The position numbers and the translations under genes are program-made. From Annulohypoxylon bovei var. microspora (lineage: Eukaryota > Ascomycota > Sordariomycetes > Xylariales > Hypoxylaceae), in NCBI GenBank assembly GCA_022836615.1, contig MU405279.1:62001-126000 (forward strand): 64,000 bases of DNA, read 5' to 3'. Below, piece by piece: positions 44,801 to 56,164 of this stretch. Within the stretch, counting starts at the first letter, position 1, and each line of letters opens with the position of its first letter. The notes under the pieces are model-generated. The model saw only the letters and a program-made list of their open reading frames with translations. It made no database searches and had not been told where the DNA came from.

Positions 44801-45232
44801 ATTTAGGCCTATCGGGTTTACAGGGCCGGAACTAGATTCTTCAGCCTGGGTGTTGGTTGTAAGGTTGCTACCGAATGTTCGTGGTGCAGCTAATGTCGTT
44901 CTTCGACTATTTTCTGTAGCTCCCCTTCTTGGACTCCTATTTGAACCCCTTGTAGCTCTTCGCCCTCTCTCGCCTCGATTGCTTTGGTTTGAAGGCGTGA
45001 TGGGTGCAGAGGGTGGAATAGCAGAAAGTGGTGTGTTTTCTGGTAGTGCTTCATTTCCTTCGGGGATTTGCTGAGCATGTTGAGGCCTGCTAGGATGGCC
45101 TCCACGATCTTCCCGGTCTCCACGACCTCCACGTCCCCCACGGCCTCTAGACGATCTACCTCCCCAATGCCGATGGCCGCGATTCCTTGTCGGTGGGTTT
45201 GATGGCGGTTCTGAACCTTGTCGGTCTGCCAT
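41861..45232 (-). CDS. FAP1: NFX1-type zinc-finger/R3H protein Fap1
   Basis: A single exon of 1123 residues. A disordered Arg/Gly/Ser-rich N-terminus contains an RGG-like patch (about 25-45). A RING-variant finger lies at about 200-252 (YECVICTNEV...WSCSICWTVAHLACVKKW...WRCPGC). A long array of NFX1 zinc fingers runs over about 283-810, with repeats of the type LTCGEHECQEECHASTC, FDCGKHHCERGCH, LSCGHLCQDTCHLGPC and LKCGTHQCEQLCHKGRC. An R3H-like nucleic-acid binding domain is at about 880-990 (ETTLNFYRENPQF, MKSHQRAFLHSLAEDFGF). Family members include human NFX1 and yeast Fap1, an FKBP12-binding protein linked to rapamycin resistance. RNA binding or ubiquitin-ligase activity is inferred. Confidence 0.95.
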   Translation of the reverse strand: MADRQGSEPPSNPPTRNRGHRHWGGRSSRGRGGRGGRGDREDRGGHPSRPQHAQQIPEGNEALPENTPLSAIPPSAPITPSNQSNRGERGRRATRGSNRSPRRGATENSRRTTLAAPRTFGSNLTTNTQAEESSSGPVNPIGLNIDAPGFTPGQPVARNNNESAYKKQARRNPGRKTSKSTANDLSTRIHEDINNGQYECVICTNEVLTNSNIWSCSICWTVAHLACVKKWYANRAKTSDEQQINWRCPGCNSALTEAPNSYTCWCGKDSTPKSIPGLNPHSCGQSCSKFRSGCLHPCLLLCHAGPCPPCQTMGASQPCRCGRNTSTRRCCDTNYVNPWSCHEICGELLTCGEHECQEECHASTCGKCTTLTFSLCFCGREAKDIPCDKRTDKRPSYDFRQVEEGAPKNNHLSDGWFLGSYKCDSICDRAFDCGKHHCERGCHPQDATAAHCPLSPDMITHCPCGKTPLVDIMSQSRKNCEDLIPSCKQKCNKPLSCGHLCQDTCHLGPCTPCTQRIEISCRCGRAKTKSVCHQGAIETPECMRICHAQLNCGRHEHSERCCPGERKAAERAALRRKSSKHASHANDEVEAEHICTRTCGRPLKCGTHQCEQLCHKGRCSSCPEAIFEEIKCHCGRTVLQPPLPCGTQPPACLFDCTRPRPCGHPQVSHNCHLDEEPCPKCPFLVEKRCVCGKKTLKNQPCWFEEPRCGLPCGRKLKCGAHTCEKSCHRLGECEDVSIPGSRCGQPCGKTRTCGHSDVEQCHAPYPCKEDKPCQAKTFLTCECQRKKQEVRCLATKRNPSPDRGTLTCDDECLRLKRNVLLADALNIDPQTHTDNHVPYSETTLNFYRENPQFAQTYEREYRVFATDPNQKLLRLKPMKSHQRAFLHSLAEDFGFDSQSADPEPHRHVCLFKTPRFVSAPTKTIAQCLKIRPSQQIAPTPQPASSEDSLPVKQPFNALLLSTPQFGLTVEELDAVLKKQYTAYPNIVFHTTFLPDAAIIKGSGSWRPQDLESTMSALKPAISHTITSLGYAQGVYLCHVDNNLNISRNEKDEKESRSTADEGWSAVMRRSARPKPPATPRPIASRNTFIALKKKTPKKVEKQPAKEDVEDDWEEAAEKLGDDE

Positions 45233-48200
45233 GGTGGTTCGTCTGGTCTGTGAATGCTATGTAAGGTGTATATGTGTGACGGAGGTATAAGCAAGAGCTG
45301 GTTGTCGGTGTTGCTGTGATCGGAATGCTTGGATATGCGCTTTTTGAAATACAGCGACTTTAGACGAGATAGGAACTACATGTAATGGGCGAGCGATTTG
45401 AACTTATGATCTTATGAACTTATGAACTTCGGCGATGTTTAGAAAAATTGGAAAAGTTAGAACGGGAACGAAATAAAAAAGCGACGTGAAATAGAAAACA
45501 TGTAAACATGAGAAATTTCACGCGACTAGCTTGTTAAGTACCTAGGTAGCAACGTAGGTCGCCCCTTTGGATAACTTCACGAAATTGTTGTGGCGATGAA
45601 GATGTACTCATGCAAGGCTACAATCATTATGAGTCAACTTAAGAAAAATTACAATGTCGTCAGCGCTTTGAGCAAGAACCGTCTGTTCTTCTGCAGGGGT
45701 TAGCACCCTGTAACCCACAGGGCTGTGACCCGCTATCCCGCTATCCGTTATCTGCTAGCAGAAGCCGGAGGATTGGATCCCGGAACGAACCTGCCGTCTC
45801 CCACCTAGACCCACCTAACTAACTCTAGTTTAACGGAAACTATGACAAGGCCTCTACATTGATCTCTTTCCAACATTCTAGCTTTCAATTTCTAACCTCA
45901 TTCAGTGTTTCTCTCTTCATGTTACAAACATTCATTTTCCATTCGAAGAATGTTTTCCCATTGTTTCTAGCAACTTCTTAGCCTCTCAATTTTAAGGAGG
46001 GGAAAAGTCCATCTAATCCTTGAAATATCCTTATGTCATAATATTGTGTTGAATTCACAACTCTACAGTTTAAATTTACTTCTCATTTACATATCAAATT
46101 TACGGGGAAAGAAAATACCTTCTTCGACTTTCTAGATGGTGATTGACAAGCCTGCTCCAATCCCAACGAGGTCGGACGACCGAAGCAGACCTCGGTGCTG
46201 ATAAGATTATTATATCTAGAAAAGTAACCCGCTACTGCATTGTGCTGTACGGCAGACTTGAACTCAGCACGAGTGGTTAATGCAAGCCATCTCCTTGGGC
46301 TGGAATCTTAGGAGTTTTCGGCCCTTCTTAATAGAGACCGAATTCTTCAACTGTCAGCTGTCGCCTATCTTAACACCATCTTGGACGTTCTAGTCATAGG
46401 ATCAACCTCCCAAAATCTACGCATACGCTCGGCTACATAAGCCTCAGTTGACCTACATGCATTGAAAGGCACTTTTCTCCGGCTTCAAACTCCAGAAATA
46501 TATCACGTGTCTATGGTGGCGCCAGGGATCTCAATTAGACTTGGCTAATGCTATCGCTAGGCCATAGGGTCTTGGGTCTTGTGGCATGACGAGATAAAGT
46601 ATCTCGAAATCCGAATAACAAAGGGCCAAAAAAACAAGTCGAGTCTATTCCTGAACTTCCGATTATTACAGTTCTAGCCAATGAGGTTCTTTTTAAAATA
46701 AGCGCCCCGAGAATTAGACGCGCGATCTCCAATCATGGATGGATTGATTGATTGCCGCCATAACTGATCTGTGCAAAATCTATCTAATTCTTCGAAAGAC
46801 CTCTATCGGGGGCGACAGTTCATCGTAGTTAGTTCAAAGCTGATATCGGTCGATCGTCAGGTTCACCTGCTGAAAATGGGTGGCTTGGTGCAAGCTAATC
46901 ATGCAAATAGTCGCGTATCTGCAAGAGTAAATAGTTGCTACTAGCTTGAAGCCATTAACAGTGGCGTTTGCCCTCGTCCCGTCACGCCTTTTGAGGACCT
47001 TGCTCATCGCCGTCACTGTATAACCCTCACCACATGCCTCATATGGCCCGAATCGCATTGGTTTCGGCACTGAAGCATGTCTAGCAATGTTTAGCGATCG
47101 ATGTATGCGTTGGCTTTTCGAGGTTAAATTTAGCAGCAAAAAAACAACCTCATGAAAGAGTGATGCTACGGTTACAATTATCTTGCATCGCAGGATCCCT
47201 TGGCTGACAAGGTCACCCGTAAATCAAAACCTGTAATCTATATCGCGATTGGTTTGAACGCGATAGGGAAAGAGATTTTACGGTCAAGGGATATGCAGCA
47301 GACCTCGTATGCACGTCTGACGGATACACCAACCAGAGCCCTAGGTTTGTTCGCTCAAACTGCAGCAAAATCCGACATCAATCGCATGAAACTTTACCAA
47401 CCTCTTAAGATGATTTCTGTCGGGTTCTAGCGGACTTGTCTACGTTGATGGTTAATATCAGGTATGATATGCTTCTACATTTGGGTGCTTGGCACTTTAA
47501 TCTGAGATATCTATCCAGTATATCGTATACCTCCTCGACATGGAGAAAACAAATTTTATTGCTGACATACAGTATCAAATTAGCTAGCTAAATCTGGAAA
47601 ATACACCAGCACTATCGAAATATCAGTCGAATAATAGGGTCCCGAAGACAAGTGTTTCGGGATTATTTCAATGTGACAATGCAGTCATTTGCACATGAAG
47701 TATATTAAGTGGCTGGCTTGGCTCACTGAGGCTGATGTAGCCGATGAAATCATCGACCGACGGTTTGCCCTACCGGCGGGCAAAACAACGCGCCGTCGAA
47801 ATCACCTTATTTAATTACCGCCGAACTAATTTTTAGATCTCGAATTCTTCAAACTACGACAGTTTTCTTTTACCATCCCAATGGTACAGACATCCGTGTC
47901 TAAAACCCTGCAGCTGCATGCAATACATCGGCATCCTTGACGGATGAGAGGCAGAGAAGGTAAGGCAATTGGCATTTGGCTTTCCTTGAGCCTTAAGCCG
48001 CTCTTCTAAGGGTATATTATATCTTAAGACTTATAAGACAGCTAACCTTACCCCTGTTTGCCATGCGTGATCCCACACTTTCCTATCCGTCCCCTGAACT
48101 TCGTATTGATGATCCCGCCCCCACTATCGGTTTGTCTCCGAGAGTTCGATGGGTTTAGGGCATCTTGTTAATCGAACCTCCCAAGTGGTTGGCAAGCATA

Positions 48201-48706
48201 AGCCGATGTCACTTTCTAGATTAGGGCTTCTCGTCAGCAGATTTGAACCGGGGCGGGAAAAGAAAGACAAAAGTGAAAAAAAGAGGTGTTCCTTACGGTC
48301 TAGATCTTGGCGAATATCTACCATGTTTCCTAACACACGCCTTCCTAGCCCGTATATTCGGGAATGTGGACTATATCTCATTTACGCGAATCTTGACATG
48401 GTTTATATCTGCGGTTATTATGAAAATGCTATCAAGCGATAGTGTGAATGCGGCTGTTGATCTTTCTATCCATCATGATTGGGCTGGCCCTTGTTATGCC
48501 GTATGGTTACAATGGTGTCTAGCCGAATCTATCATGATGGAGGATGGGCGCTAGCATCTTTGTATTATGACATGGTATTATATATACCCTTGCATATTAC
48601 ATTGAAAGCTTTGAGAAATTATACAATGTCTATCCTCCCAAGCTCGACGGCCTTCCTTCGAGTCCGTGGGTAGAGTTTCAAGCAGCTCAGGGAGAAGTTT
48701 TACATC
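45233..48706. other. Gene-poor stretch left of the WSC-oxidase gene
   Basis: About 3.5 kb with only short unsupported frames (for example 46834-47139 minus, 47200-47430 plus). TACCTAGGTAG occurs at about 45539. No tRNA, rRNA or transposon signature was recognised. Confidence 0.4.
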
Positions 48707-51700
48707 ATGTTGTCTACCCAACCTTTCCCGATCTTCTTTTCCCTTTTGTTCCTCGCCTCTATCCACCTTTCTTCTACCCAACTGTTAGTCCCGGGGCCTA
48801 GTCAACTCAGCGGGACATGGCAATATAGTGGTTGTTACGTGTAGGTGACATGTCGCCTTCAAGACCGGAGTATGAGCGCTGATACTAAGTGTCTATAAGG
48901 GATGTTGGTCGGACGATCAATGCGGTCTCAACCAAGTCAGATTATATGACATTGGGAGCTTGTATTGAGTTCTGCGATGACCATGGATTGTCCTATGCTG
49001 GGGCCGAAGATCATGATGAATGTTGTGGGTTCACCTCCAATCGGTACCCAAGACAAGATTTACAACCTGTTAACGACGATCAGACTGCGGAAGTAAGCTT
49101 GCCACTGGAGCTGAAGAAGCTGCGGATTCAACAGAATGCTCGACAAGTTGCTCAGGCAATATCACCGAGTCTTGCGGTGGCCCTAACCGGTTAACATTGT
49201 TCTTCAATCCGTATACTGCAGGGCCCCAGCCAAATACTGGTATCGCGAATTGGACACACATTGGTTGTTATTCGTAAGTCTTCTCACTCTCAGCCACTAG
49301 CGTGACTGTGATCTCGCAAGGTTTTATTAGTAGCGAGTGGTTCCACGCCGTACATATCTAAAAGGTGTTTAGTGAGGGAACTACTGGCCTCGGCTTGACG
49401 CATGGCGCTTCCGTCCCCAGCACGCAGATGAATGCGGAAAACTGCACGGCCGCGTGTCAAGTAGCTGGCTACATCCTCGCTGGGATAAAGTATGGCGATG
49501 AATGCTGTAAGCTCCCATTTTCACATGTATTTAAATAACCTTGTTACATGGGCTTACATTAGAATAGATTGTGGAAACTCTATCTCAAATGGCGCTATGC
49601 CAGCTGAAGATGGTTGTGATATGCCTTGTAATGTATAAATCACTTTTTTCCTTCCTTTAAATGTTCATAGCGTTGATAGGACCTTCCGTAGGCCATGGGC
49701 CATGGGCCATGGGCCTACAGGATGGATTTCATGACTTCCCAGTCCCTCCTGGAGGTATTTAGTAAAGAAACATCGCTGACCTCAGGTGCTACAGGCCAAT
49801 AACTCAGAGGTGTGCGGCGGGTCAAATCGCTTGAATGTGTATAATTTCAACATGAAGTATACTCTTCCTAGAAGCAGTAGTTCTAGTTCAATCGCTTTAG
49901 TATTATCTTCTACCGTTAGCTTAACGGCGGCTAGCAGCTCGCCTATTAATACCATCCGGAATATACCAAGAATCGCAGCCGTCGATCCAACTACCAGCAC
50001 AAGTATCGCCTCCTCCGCAGCTTCAACTCCTACCTCACCTTTACAACCCTCGATCGTAGGTAATTACAATTGGTATGGCTGCCAAACCGAAGCGACTAAC
50101 GTACGAGCGCTGAGCCTATTTACCTACGCCGACGATGCGATGACATTAGACAGCTGCGAAGCTTTTTGCAGCGGTCAGGCAACGACATACTTCGGCGTCG
50201 AGTATGCTCGCGAATGCTACTGCGGTAATGGATTCGGGACAGGTTCGGTCAGTGCTCCTGCAAGCGATTGCAGCATGCTTTGTGCTGGAGACCAGTCAGA
50301 ATATTGCGGTGCCGGTAATCGATTGTCTGTCTATATTAAGAATGGAACTTCGATCTCAACACCTACCACTAGCACGTCTAGTGGTACAGGCCCAACAGGT
50401 AGTGACCCAGGGACACCCGGCGTCACAGCATTTCCCGACGGTTGGACCGACCAGGGCTGCTGGGAGGATGGGCCGAATGGACGTATCATGCCGACTTACC
50501 AAGCCCCTGACGACCCGGAGCTAACACCGCAGAAATGCGCGCAAGTGTGCTCTGATAACGGGTATAATGTATCCGGTACCGAGTACTACACGCAGTGCTT
50601 CTGTAGCAATGCTATCTATAACGGTGGTGTTCCGGAAAATGATACGACAAAATGCTCAACTCCTTGTGGAGGCGATAGCAGCGTCATGTGCGGCGGTGCC
50701 GGGTACCTGAGTATATATTCGAATGGCAAGCCGCCTTCTTACTCGAATCCTGCACCGCGAAACGACATTGTTAATTGGACGTATCAGGGTTGCTATCAGG
50801 ACAACGTCAACAATGCGCGAACTCTTTTCTGGGCACTTTCCTTCCCCGACGTCATGACCCCTGAGCAATGTCTAGGGAAGTGTGCCTCGTTCGGCTACGC
50901 CGCTGGTGGTCTAGAGTACGGCGATGAATGTTATTGCGGCGACCCGATAGATGTAGATGCTTCTGGTTCCATGAAGATGCCAGAGAGCGACTGCAATGTC
51001 GTTTGTGCCGGAGACCCGTCGGCGATTTGTGGAGGTGGTGCCCTTCTTTCAATATACTACTGGTCTGACACGGATAATCCTCTCTACGTGTTCGACTATC
51101 CGGAGGGAAATGATGCCGGCACGTACTCCAACTTGGTCGGTGGCGTTGTTACCCCTTTAATGACCATGCAATCGATTACTGGAAAAGTCACATTTTTGGA
51201 AAAATGGGGGACTGGTCTAGCAAACAGCACCGGCGCTTACGAACTTGACCTCACTCAACTCGGCGATTTCGACGCTGCTTGGAGGGCTATGCACGTAAAG
51301 ACGGACATATTCTGCTCTGCCGGTCTCATCCTTCCCGACAAGGCTGCGCGGCAGCTTACCGTCGGTGGTTGGTCTCTCGACTCGACATATGGTATTCGTC
51401 TTTATGCCCCTGATGGATCCGATGGCGTTAAGGGAACTAACGACTGGGAGGAAAATGTCCAGGAGCTCAAGCTCCAGAGGGGACGGTGGTATCCTAGCGC
51501 CATGGTCATGACGAACGGATCCATTCTAGTTGTTGGTGGCGAGATTGGCTCCAATGATAAACCCGAACCCACTCTCGAGATTCTTCCTCAAGTCGGCCCC
51601 TATCTTTACATGGACTGGCTTGAGCGTACCGATCCGAACAATTTGTACCCATTTCTAGCAGTCCTTCCTGGAGGCGGTATATTCGTTTCGTATTGGAACG

Positions 51701-52632
51701 AAGCTAGGATCCTAGACGCGGTCACCTTCGACACGGTAAAGACTCTGCCTAACCTGCCCGGTGCTGTCAACGATGATCTCGGCGGTCGAACCTATCCCCT
51801 CGAAGGCACTTCCGTCCTCCTTCCCCAGTTTGCTCCTTACACCGATCCTCTAGGCATTCTCATATGCGGCGGATCCACCACTGGCCACTCCGCCATTGAC
51901 AACTGCGTATCCACGTACCCCGAAGTCGCCAATCCCACCTGGACGCTCGAGCGAATGCCATCCAAGCGCGTGCTCAGCTGCATGGCTCCTCTCCCAGACG
52001 GAACCTACCTAATCGCCAACGGCGCCCACGAGGGCATCGCCGGCTTCGGCCTCGCCGACGACCCCAATTACAACGCGCTGCTCTACAACCCGTTCAAGCC
52101 CATCGGTTCGCGCATATCCGTCATGGCCAACACGACGGTGGCGCGGCTGTACCACAGCGAGGCCATCACGCTGCTCGACGGGCGCGTGCTGATCACCGGC
52201 TCGGACCCGGAGGACGGCAAGCACCCGCAGGAGATCCGCGTCGAGGTCTTCACGCCGCCGTACCTGTACAGCGGCAAGCCGCGGCCGTCCTTCTCCGTCC
52301 TGAACAAGGACTGGACCTACGGCGAGGCCGTGCCCTTCGACCTCGACGACGAGCCCGAGGGCACCATCCAGGTCTCGCTGCTCGGCGCCGTCTCCAGCAC
52401 CCACGGCAACTCCATGGGCGGCCGCACCCTGTTCCCCGACGCCCAGTGCGCCGGCACCGCGTGCACCGTCACCGCGCCCCCGAACGTGAACATCGCCCCG
52501 CCCGGCTGGTACCAGATGTTCGTGCTCCAGGACGGCATCCCGGCCGTCGGCACCTTCGTCCGCATCGGCGGCGACCCCGGCATGCTCGGGAACTGGCCGC
52601 CGGGAGACGACTTCACGAGGCCGGGTATGTGA
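48707..52632 (+). CDS. Secreted glyoxal oxidase-like copper radical oxidase (AA5) with five WSC domains
   Basis: Six exons: 48707-48840, 48900-49024, 49084-49273, 49373-49506, 49568-49632 and 49795-52632, giving 1161 residues (1164 if the last acceptor is at 49785). The signal peptide is in MLSTQPFPIFFSLLFLASIH. WSC carbohydrate-binding domains lie at about 38-130, 146-233, 306-398, 432-523 and 543-637, each with the WxxxGCY...DECYCG...CxGD..CGG pattern. The oxidase domain fills about 663-1161 with all copper-radical residues: Cys 723 (DIFCSAG), Tyr 782 (GRWYPSAM), Tyr-His 1002-1003 (ARLYHSEA) and His 1086 (STHGNSMGG). Such enzymes oxidise aldehydes or alcohols outside the cell, producing hydrogen peroxide for lignin or wall metabolism. 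Each early WSC domain is split by introns while the last three and the oxidase share one exon. The 3' 600 bp are much more GC-rich than the rest. Confidence 0.93.
49689..49717. repeat. 7-bp tandem repeat inside WSC-oxidase intron 5
   Basis: The unit GGCCATG is repeated three times plus GGCC, flanked by TA on both sides, so the block is nearly palindromic and can fold. It sits in the longest intron (162 bp) of the gene. Confidence 0.8.
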
Positions 52633-55600
52633 ATGAACGGGCGGGTCTATGGTTAGTTATGGTTACGCTACGCAGGTTTATGACAACGAGTTCTTGGATG
52701 TGTTTAATGTTTAGTATTTAGTTACATATTATTGGATATCGCGGGTGGATGGCTTCGGGGCTTTTGCCGGCAAGGGGGGAAGGGAAAGGGACGTTCCTTT
52801 TACGTGCTGGGGATACTGGCCCGATATAACGGATATTGGTCTTGGAAGGTTGGAAAAGGGGCTTTGGATAGGTACCTAGGTAGCTACCGGAAGAGACCAA
52901 AAGAGAAACGCTGATTACCTGGAAGGCATAGTTGTCATTCCGCTCTAGTGGTGTCGTGAGAAAGTGGCGCTTATGATAAGAATTGGTTTTTTTTCTCACG
53001 TTTGCTACGTTGCATTATTGACCTTGAGAAAAAGGGGCATTTTGTTGCCTTGAAATGACACATAGAGCAATATTTACTTACAACAGATCCTACCTATATC
53101 TATCAGATGGCTGATTCACATATTTCTAGGTAACTACTAAAGTTCACATTAATATATATTGACTCAAATCCTGCTCGGGTCTTAAACAGTTGCCATCAAG
53201 CCTGTTCTAACTATAGTTTACTAACAAGGAAATGTGTGGTACAAAACTTGTTAAAATCATCCTTAGTAAACTCAGCCGCAAGACAAGCTTGAAGGACGAT
53301 AGATATAAATAAATAAACAAATTTAAGCATCTATGACTAGTTACTGCGTTTTTAAAAAAGATCTTTTATACCTTGGTAGGTAGGTAGGTACTACTGAACT
53401 AGACGAGTATGAAGAGATTCATGAGGACTAAACTTAACATAGGGTTAATTCCTCATCTAGTTCTATCCCTAGCGCTTTTAAACGCAATAAACATGCTATA
53501 ACAAGATTCCATAACTACCAGGTAGGTACTCAAGGCGATGGCCATAGTCACAGCGTAGCAACTAGCATCCGAGTGTGTAGATACCGGGCCCCTCCGTCTA
53601 ATCTTCTTCTTTGCGCCGGGCAGGGGACTTTTTGAAACTTTAAGTTTACCATGTACATAGATTATGTTCATCGTGACTCTGTCTTGTGCTGGATGGAGGC
53701 GAAAAAGAGAAATGAGATCGGACGAAATACATGGTATACGCTTCAGTACTCGGTATAAACAAAGCCATGCAGCCATGTACGCACTTGAACAAGCAAGACT
53801 TTAGCCACCAATATCCACAACTCCAAGCCTATCTTGGGGGCCAGCGAATAGAACTTCTACGCAGGTTCCCGCCAGGCAAGTCATTGCGATTTCACCGTGC
53901 GGGTGATACCCTTCTTTCGCCTACAGGTAGGATCCCAAATTAAACTGCTGATGCTAGGCCGAGGTGGCTGACACCACGCTTAGGCGGGTCGTTCGACTAT
54001 TTGCTGAGTCTTCCATCTCAACATCTGAGAATAGTGGCAATAGCAGGGAATGCCGCCACGCCGGAGATCGTGTCTTCATCAACGTATCCACAGCGCATTT
54101 CCGGTCAACATCGACCCTTTATGCCTTTTATTTTCTCTTACCACCACGCCACCAATCTGCAAGCAAGAGACTGCGAAATTAGGTACTCACGTCAGCATTC
54201 CGAACAGGGTCTCGGCCGGCTCGCCGTTCGTTTGTCTCGGCATTATGTATTGCTCACGCTGCCAAGTGAAGTCATTCGTCATCAGATTTCGTTAAGAAAC
54301 GACCAAGCCGGTTTGAAGAGCGACGATAAAATGGAGAAGGCAAGCCGGATAGTTGGTACTTTTTCCCCGTCGCCGCGGCGCCTATGCGGGTCGGTGGCGG
54401 CCTTTGCAGGGTATGTACGAAATAGGGGTAAAGCTAGCCGTTCGGTAGGAAGTCTGCCTTATTCCCAGGGGTCGGACGCCGCATCCACGATGTATGTGCG
54501 GACGTCGTAGGCCCCCCCTTATTCGAAACGTGTAGACCACGTGCTCAGTCAGCCGCGGTACGCACTTTCTGTATTAGGTCGCGCTTGCGCCTGGTAAGCT
54601 TCCTAGCTTCAATAACGTTTAGTGTATGAATAAAATATGCAGGAACCCGTGGCCGCCTTGAAATACACCCATCACATTCATCGTTAGACGCGTATGCAAC
54701 TGGATACGTTGGCGGGAGTTATGTGGGTGTAGGCCGGCCATAGGATCGGCCTGCTTCATTGCCGGACGGCTGTTGGCGCAGATACCATTCACACTGGTGA
54801 CTATGCGTGTATCAGGTGCGCCGCGTCTTGTATATGAAGCCTCTTTCCAACATACAACCACGATGGCAGATGATCGAGAAATGGAAAAAGGGGTCATCGG
54901 ATGCCCACCATTTAGACCAATATTCAAGTATGTTACCTGAATGACATAAGCCCTTGTGCATGGCTCCGTGCCTTTTTGCGGCACTGAAAATCGTGAGATA
55001 TTGCTGACGGTGAGCTGACAGGGAATATAGTTGGCTAGTTGACTCTTTACAAAAAAAAGGATTCCCTTGGTGTGCTGATAATTCACGTAATTCAGTATTT
55101 AGTTGGTAATTTAGTAGGCAGTTCCTTAATTTGTCTCATAATGATCTGAGTACCAACTCCAAGACGAAAGGTACTATAATAGTCATCGGGTAATCCTGTT
55201 AGGTTGTAGAATTCGGAGAAATGCAAGCAACAACGAAAGCCGTCTCGGACCGAAGCAGTTGGGAGCGCCAGGCACAGCGCTCGACGGCCGAATATCGGAT
55301 TTCGTGTGCTGAGAAGATATCTATACGGATGCCAAGGCAAATGACGCTTTCTCTCTCATAATTCTTGCCAATAGTTTCTTCAATTGAGACGTTGTAAGCG
55401 TAAGAAAGAGCAGTAGTGGGGTCGGTGCATCTCGTCGAATGCTACCAACTTGGTCTTTAGATTTTTATCTAGCCAGCTAGCTCAGCTAGGAAGCTGTAGC
55501 TAGATAATTCGGTAGCAACGCCGAGTGGCTGTCAGCCTCAGATCTGTCACACCATCTAACAATAGACTTGGCATAGCCACCCTAAAGCGGTCCCTGCAGG

Positions 55601-56164
55601 ATGGTGGAGAATCCCAATCCATAGCTTCTAGTTTCCTGTGATTGGGCTGACCGTTCCCCATATCCCCCGATTCACTCCCGCCTCTAGTGATATTGGGGGC
55701 ACCGGGTTATAGCGAGTGTCGTGGGCAGGTTTTAGTCTAGATCGGGACTCCTTAACAACCCACCGATGTTGCAGTAGGATTGTAGTTCTAGGCGTTGTCG
55801 ATGATGTTTCGGATAAAAGGACTACTTTCAAACCCAGCTCCTCGCGGTCGATAGTGGCTGCAACGTTGGTCTTTTGGGAGGCTTCCTGATGTACCTACTC
55901 ATCCGGCTGCACTAGTCCCTTGAGGCTAAGGCTCATTGATATACCTAATCCCTTAAGGCTAAGTAGATCGCAAGGGATCTATCTAGCCTAGATTGCCAAC
56001 CGTACCTAGAGCACATCCATTATATATTAATATACCTGTGTCATCGCCTCGCCCTCTCCTGTTAGATATGCTCCCGATGCTTGCCATTACTCGTCGTATG
56101 TCATTTTCTGTATGGCTTGAGACGTTTTCCATATGGGTATCCGACATTCACCACCTTGCTTACA
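52633..56164. other. Gene-poor stretch right of the WSC-oxidase gene
   Basis: About 3.5 kb. Frames such as 54001-54510 (plus) and 54619-55086 (minus) lack family features and are not called. TACCTAGGTAGC occurs at 52873-52884 and a TAGG tetranucleotide run at about 53376-53390. Confidence 0.4.

Noticed and set aside
48235..48260. Second B-box-like GGTTCAAATC on the minus strand
   Set aside because: No five-base T-stem and no acceptor stem could be paired.
54001..54510. 169-codon plus frame in the gene-poor stretch
   Set aside because: No signal peptide, domain or codon bias; two other frames overlap it; treated as chance.
54619..55086. 155-codon minus frame
   Set aside because: No recognisable motif, and its composition resembles random translation.
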